Assembly: GCA_034432435.1 (NCBI GenBank)
Contig: DAOUBS010000181.1
Span: 1-7,996, forward strand
Length of the DNA stretch: 7,996 bases
Source of the DNA: JANWYT01 sp034432435
Lineage (GTDB): Bacteria; Chloroflexota; Anaerolineae; Aggregatilineales; Phototrophicaceae
Direction of reading: 5' to 3'
The position numbers and the translations under genes are program-made. Under the pieces are notes generated by a model. That model had not been told where the DNA came from, did no database searches, and was given only the letters and a program-made list of their open reading frames with translations. This document shows positions 4,814 through 7,996 of this stretch, one piece after another (the first letter of the stretch is position 1; each line of letters opens with the position of its first letter).

Positions 4814-6994
4814 TCAGAACAGCCCAAAGAAGTAGTACTCCATGATGCGGCGCACCAGCGGGGCTGCCACCGCCGAGCCTTCCCCGCTGTTTTCGACCAT
4901 CACGCCGACGGCGATCTGTGGGTTGTCTTTGGGCGCGTAGGCCATGAACCATGCGTGCGAGGTACGGTTGCCCGGGGCCTGCGCCGTGCCCGTTTTGCCG
5001 CACACGCCGATGGTCAGCAGCGGCGAGTTGCGGAAGATGTGGGCGGCTGTGCCGTAGCGCTCTGTCGGGACGGCGCACAAGCCTTCCCGCGCGATGCGGA
5101 ACGAGTCGGCGGTCATGTTGAACTCACCGTTGACCTCTGGCACGGCGACGAACGTCCGCTGGTCAAGGATGCCGCGCTCGCGCACGATCTGCGGGCGATA
5201 CAGCAGGCCGCCATTGGCAACAGCGGCGTAGAGGCGGGTCATCTGAAGGTTCGTCACCTCTACTTCGCCCTGCCCGATGGCTAAGTTGATCGCGTTCGAG
5301 TACGTCCATGTCAGGCCGCGGTTGACGCGGAGCCACTCCGGGTCAGGGATCGTGCCGGCGGCTTCGCTCAAGTCGCGCGCAAGGCCGGTCGGCGCGCCCA
5401 ACCCCATCCGCCGCGCGTAGTTGGGCAGCAGGAAAGGATCCGCCGCGTTGAGTTGGAAGCCGATCTCATAATAGAAGGGGTTGCAGCTCTGGGCGAGGCC
5501 GGTCGCCAGCGTCACGCGGCCATGCCCCCCCGCCAGCCAGTCAAAGCGTCGGTCACCTTGATACGTCCAAATCCCAGAGCAGCCATACGAGTAGTTGAGA
5601 GGCAGCACCCCCGAATCGGTCGCGGCGAACGAGTCGATCACCTTCATGATCGAGCCGCTGGGGTAGATGCCCTGCGTGGGGCGGTTGAGCAGCGGGTTGC
5701 GCGGGTCGTTGGCAAGCGTGAGCTGCACCTCGTTGGCGACGGCGCGCCCGATGGCAGGGAACGGGTTCAGCGCGTTGCCGTCGTAGGTCGGGTAGCTGAC
5801 CAGCGCGAGGATTTCGCCGGTGTTGACGTCGAACACGACGGCGGACGCGCCGGGCGAGCTGGCCCCCCAACTGGCGGCGTAGTCGACGTAGGCCTCACCC
5901 AGCGTGCGCAGCACATACTCTTGTAAGTCGGCGTCGATCGTCAGCCAGAGGCTTTCAGGGATCTGCGAGGTGGCCTCGGCCAGCACGCGGATCAACGTGC
6001 CGTTGGGGGCGAAGAGCGCTAGCCGCCCGCCCGGCCGCCCGCGCAGGGTGACGTCCCAACTGCGTTCGATGCCCGCCTTGCCGATGATCGTCTCCGCGTC
6101 GAAGCCCTGCCGCACGAGCTCGGGCAGTTCGGCTTCATCGGGGTAGCCGACGTTGCCGAGGATGTGCGGCATGAGCGAGCCGCGCAGGTAGCGGCGGATC
6201 GAGCGCTGGGCGAAGGTGGCGCGGCACAGCGCTTCGAGCGTCGCTTGATGTTCGAGGTAAGCAGGCGGCTCCAGCGTCCCCACGCGCACGACCCAATTCT
6301 GCCCCGCGCGGGCGAAGCGTTCTGTCACGGTGTCCAGCGGCACGTTGAGCGCGGCGGCCAGCGCGGTGCTGCAGGCGTCTGGGTCGGGCATGGCTCCCGT
6401 CGTGACATTGACATCAACGACGACCCCGTTTTGATCGGCCAAGATTTCGCCGTCGCGGTCGTAGATGTTGGCGCGGCGCGGAATGATGGGCTGAAAGCGC
6501 AGGGTTGCGCCGTTGCCCATCTCCGGGAAGATGTCGCCCAGCGACCACGCCACGCGCCATTCGTTTGTGCTGCGGTCGAGGATCAAGCGCATCTCGTGGT
6601 TGCGGTCGTGGAGCGTGCCGAGGACGTTTGTCTCGAGCGTCAGGTCATAGCTGAACACAACAGTACGATCGCTCTCGCGCATGAGCGCCAGCGGTCGATA
6701 GCTGACGGTGTTCACTGTGGCGAGGTTCTGCACGCCTTGATAGACGCGCTCAAACTCCGCAAAGGTGATGGCCTGCTGGTTGTTGAAGCTCAGCCGTTGA
6801 TACATGGCGGCGAAGTCTTGGCGCGCCCATGCGTCGAGGAACTCGTTAGCGACGCGCTCTGGCGCGGTCATGTCGATGGGGGCGGTGGGCGATGGGATGA
6901 GCGTCGGCAGCAGTTGGGCGCGGGGCTGCTCCGCGGCACATGCAGTCAACCACAGACAGGCGAGAAACACCACGCCACGCTTGAATTGCACCAT
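4814..6994 (-). CDS. Class B penicillin-binding protein (D,D-transpeptidase) with MecA-like N-terminal domain, lipoprotein-type signal
   Basis: This 726-residue protein would cross-link peptidoglycan stems on the outer face of the membrane. It begins with a lipoprotein signal ending in lipobox LTAC (Cys19), so it is probably lipid-anchored rather than held by the usual single membrane helix. Residues about 44-158 resemble the NTF2-like MecA_N domain. A PBP dimerisation domain follows (about 170-340, with RRANIYDRDGEILA and the GKAGIERSWDVTLRGRPG segment). The transpeptidase domain runs from about 350 to the end. All three active-site motifs are present: SxxK as SIMK at 448-451 (nucleophile Ser448), SxN as SCN at 503-505, and KTGT starting at Lys667. 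There is no glycosyltransferase domain. The overall order is that of PBP2a/MecA-type and PBP3-type class B enzymes; beta-lactam susceptibility cannot be read from this. The ATG at 6994 has no clear Shine-Dalgarno sequence, but the lipoprotein signal follows it directly. Confidence 0.93.
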   Translation of the reverse strand: MVQFKRGVVFLACLWLTACAAEQPRAQLLPTLIPSPTAPIDMTAPERVANEFLDAWARQDFAAMYQRLSFNNQQAITFAEFERVYQGVQNLATVNTVSYRPLALMRESDRTVVFSYDLTLETNVLGTLHDRNHEMRLILDRSTNEWRVAWSLGDIFPEMGNGATLRFQPIIPRRANIYDRDGEILADQNGVVVDVNVTTGAMPDPDACSTALAAALNVPLDTVTERFARAGQNWVVRVGTLEPPAYLEHQATLEALCRATFAQRSIRRYLRGSLMPHILGNVGYPDEAELPELVRQGFDAETIIGKAGIERSWDVTLRGRPGGRLALFAPNGTLIRVLAEATSQIPESLWLTIDADLQEYVLRTLGEAYVDYAASWGASSPGASAVVFDVNTGEILALVSYPTYDGNALNPFPAIGRAVANEVQLTLANDPRNPLLNRPTQGIYPSGSIMKVIDSFAATDSGVLPLNYSYGCSGIWTYQGDRRFDWLAGGHGRVTLATGLAQSCNPFYYEIGFQLNAADPFLLPNYARRMGLGAPTGLARDLSEAAGTIPDPEWLRVNRGLTWTYSNAINLAIGQGEVEVTNLQMTRLYAAVANGGLLYRPQIVRERGILDQRTFVAVPEVNGEFNMTADSFRIAREGLCAVPTERYGTAAHIFRNSPLLTIGVCGKTGTAQAPGNRTSHAWFMAYAPKDNPQIAVGVMVENSGEGSAVAAPLVRRIMEYYFFGLF

Positions 6995-7026
6995 GTCACA
7001 TCATTCTAACCAGCGGTCATGCCAGT

Positions 7027-7032
7027 ATTATA
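7027..7032 (-). promoter_or_regulatory. Perfect -10 element (TATAAT) ahead of the PBP gene
   Basis: The minus strand reads TATAAT at 7032-7027 in the 81-base gap between the upstream secreted-protein gene and the PBP gene. There is no convincing -35 at 16-18 bases and no extended TG motif, so the promoter may be weak or activator-dependent. Transcription would begin near 7020, giving a leader of about 26 bases without a strong ribosome site. The rest of this gap is very G+C-rich and has a short CGCGC/GCGCG hairpin but no clear terminator. Confidence 0.5.
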
Positions 7033-7075
7033 TGCGCTTTGACGTCGGCGCGCACAGGCGCGGGCGTCCCCCGCC

Positions 7076-7996
7076 TTATTCCCCGATGACGAGCTTGATC
7101 GCCACGACGACCGCGCCGGTCGTGTCGTTCGCGCCGGTGAGGTGCAGCCGCAGCGCACCGCCGACCGCCTGCGGGAACACCGGGATCGTCAGCACGGCGT
7201 CCTCGCTGCTGAGCGGCAGGCGGCGGCCGTCGCCGAGCGTCATGACTGACCCGCGCAAGTTAGACGATAGGCCGTGGCACAGCTCTGGCACGCCGGCGTT
7301 GTCACAGGTGTAGGGCTGAAGGAAGCCATCGAGGATGGGCAGATCATCGGGTGTGACCCACGTTACGACCGGGTCGAGCGCCTCATCGGCTGCCGCCACC
7401 CAGATCGTCAGGAAGTCGTTGGCGCTGCCCATTGCGTTCGTCGGGGTGATCTCGATCATCTGGCCGTTGGCGTCGATCATCAGCCCCTCGATCACTAGAT
7501 AGAGCGTGCCGCTGGCGTCGTCGCGCAGCGCTACGTAGGCCGTCTCATCCCCCGTTAAGGTGAGTTGGGCGCTGGTGTCCTGTACGGGCACGAGCGTCTC
7601 AGGCAGGTCAAGGCTGTAGAAGAGCGCCGCCGGGTGAGCGAGGTTGCAGCGCGGCTGCGCCCCATCCACTGCTAGCACCGGGTCGCTCAAGCCGTCGCCG
7701 AGGGCGGTCAGCGTCACGGCGGCTGTGCCCGAGAAGCGCAGGCTGACCCCGTCTGTCCACGCGGGCACGCCGTCACAGATCAAGCCTTGCGCATCAGTGA
7801 AGAGCGCGCCGACGGCGGTGGGGACGTCGTTGGCCACGCGTATGATGAGCAGGTGGGGAGTCGCGCTCACGCGGAAGCGCACGCTGTCCAGCGGCCAGTT
7901 GTTCAGGTCAAGTGTCAAAGCGGCGTCCGTCGGGCGGCCAGCGACTACGTTCTGAGCGGTGTAGACCGTGCGCCCGATCAGCGGCACACAGCGCCC
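7076..7996 (-). CDS. Secreted-type beta-rich protein, C-terminal part (5' end beyond the window), function unknown
   Basis: The reading frame is open to the right edge. The first possible start (GTG at 7987) has no ribosome site or signal peptide after it, so the gene most likely begins outside the window and only its C-terminal 306 codons are seen. I do not recognise the full protein. Numbered from that GTG, it shows repeated short beta segments closing on a cysteine: HLLIIRVANDV to Cys71, VTLTALGDGLSDPVLAV to Cys114, and LTIWVAAADEALDPVVTWV to Cys228, with a further Cys237. The LSDPVL and LDPVV segments recall bacterial pre-peptidase C-terminal-like (PPC) beta-sandwich domains of large exported proteins, but this is a weak resemblance. 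Paired cysteines and Asp/Gly/Thr richness fit an extracellular location. It ends with TAA at 7078-7076, 81 bases before the PBP start on the same strand. Confidence 0.75.
   Translation of the reverse strand, partial: GRCVPLIGRTVYTAQNVVAGRPTDAALTLDLNNWPLDSVRFRVSATPHLLIIRVANDVPTAVGALFTDAQGLICDGVPAWTDGVSLRFSGTAAVTLTALGDGLSDPVLAVDGAQPRCNLAHPAALFYSLDLPETLVPVQDTSAQLTLTGDETAYVALRDDASGTLYLVIEGLMIDANGQMIEITPTNAMGSANDFLTIWVAAADEALDPVVTWVTPDDLPILDGFLQPYTCDNAGVPELCHGLSSNLRGSVMTLGDGRRLPLSSEDAVLTIPVFPQAVGGALRLHLTGANDTTGAVVVAIKLVIGE

Noticed and set aside
4800..4823. GCTGTT/AACAGC hairpin at the PBP stop codon as a terminator
   Set aside because: Only six base pairs with a 12-base loop, overlapping the stop, and no U tract.
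4249..5284. Plus-strand open frames of 162 and 192 codons opposite the J-protein and PBP genes
   Set aside because: Both are antisense shadows of well-supported genes, run through the promoter gap, and have no family resemblance.
6164..7009. Long plus-strand open frame (281 codons) opposite the PBP gene
   Set aside because: It lies wholly antisense to a protein with all transpeptidase motifs, has no recognisable domain, and is a usual by-product of G+C-rich codon bias.

Overview
The window is G+C-rich bacterial chromosome that most resembles Chloroflexota, probably an Anaerolineae-type lineage. This is inferred from style: secreted proteins with Thr-Pro-rich linkers, a DUF3352-like giant secreted protein, a lipoprotein-type class B penicillin-binding protein, and large uncharacterised beta-rich secreted proteins. 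There is no rRNA, tRNA, transposase, integrase, phage gene or CRISPR array, so it reads as ordinary chromosome rather than a mobile island.

Layout: one plus-strand gene (21-1058) encodes a secreted protein with two tandem PsbP/Mog1-like domains. It converges on a run of four minus-strand genes. Reading those in their own direction (right to left), they are: a secreted beta-rich protein cut by the right edge (7996-7076); a lipoprotein-type penicillin-binding transpeptidase with a MecA-like N-terminal domain (6994-4814); a class B J-domain co-chaperone (4695-3829); and an 809-residue secreted DUF3352-like protein (3685-1256). The C-terminal domain of that last protein resembles those of the convergent plus-strand gene.

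The four minus-strand genes are probably not one tight operon. Gaps of 81, 118 and 143 bases separate them, and each gap holds promoter-like or terminator-like sequence. There is a perfect TATAAT before the PBP gene, a strong TTGACC-17-TACAAT promoter embedded in a nested dyad before the J-protein gene, and an intrinsic terminator after the J-protein gene followed by an A+T-rich leader with a 10-bp inverted repeat. The convergent gap (1059-1255) holds two strong hairpins, including a 26-bp perfect palindrome.

Taken together, four of the five genes encode exported or envelope proteins and the fifth is a cytoplasmic chaperone. No toxin-antitoxin, defence, biosynthetic or other clearly new multi-gene system is visible. 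The most interesting signals are the nested operator-like dyad over the J-protein promoter and the spread of one PsbP-like domain across two neighbouring convergent genes.
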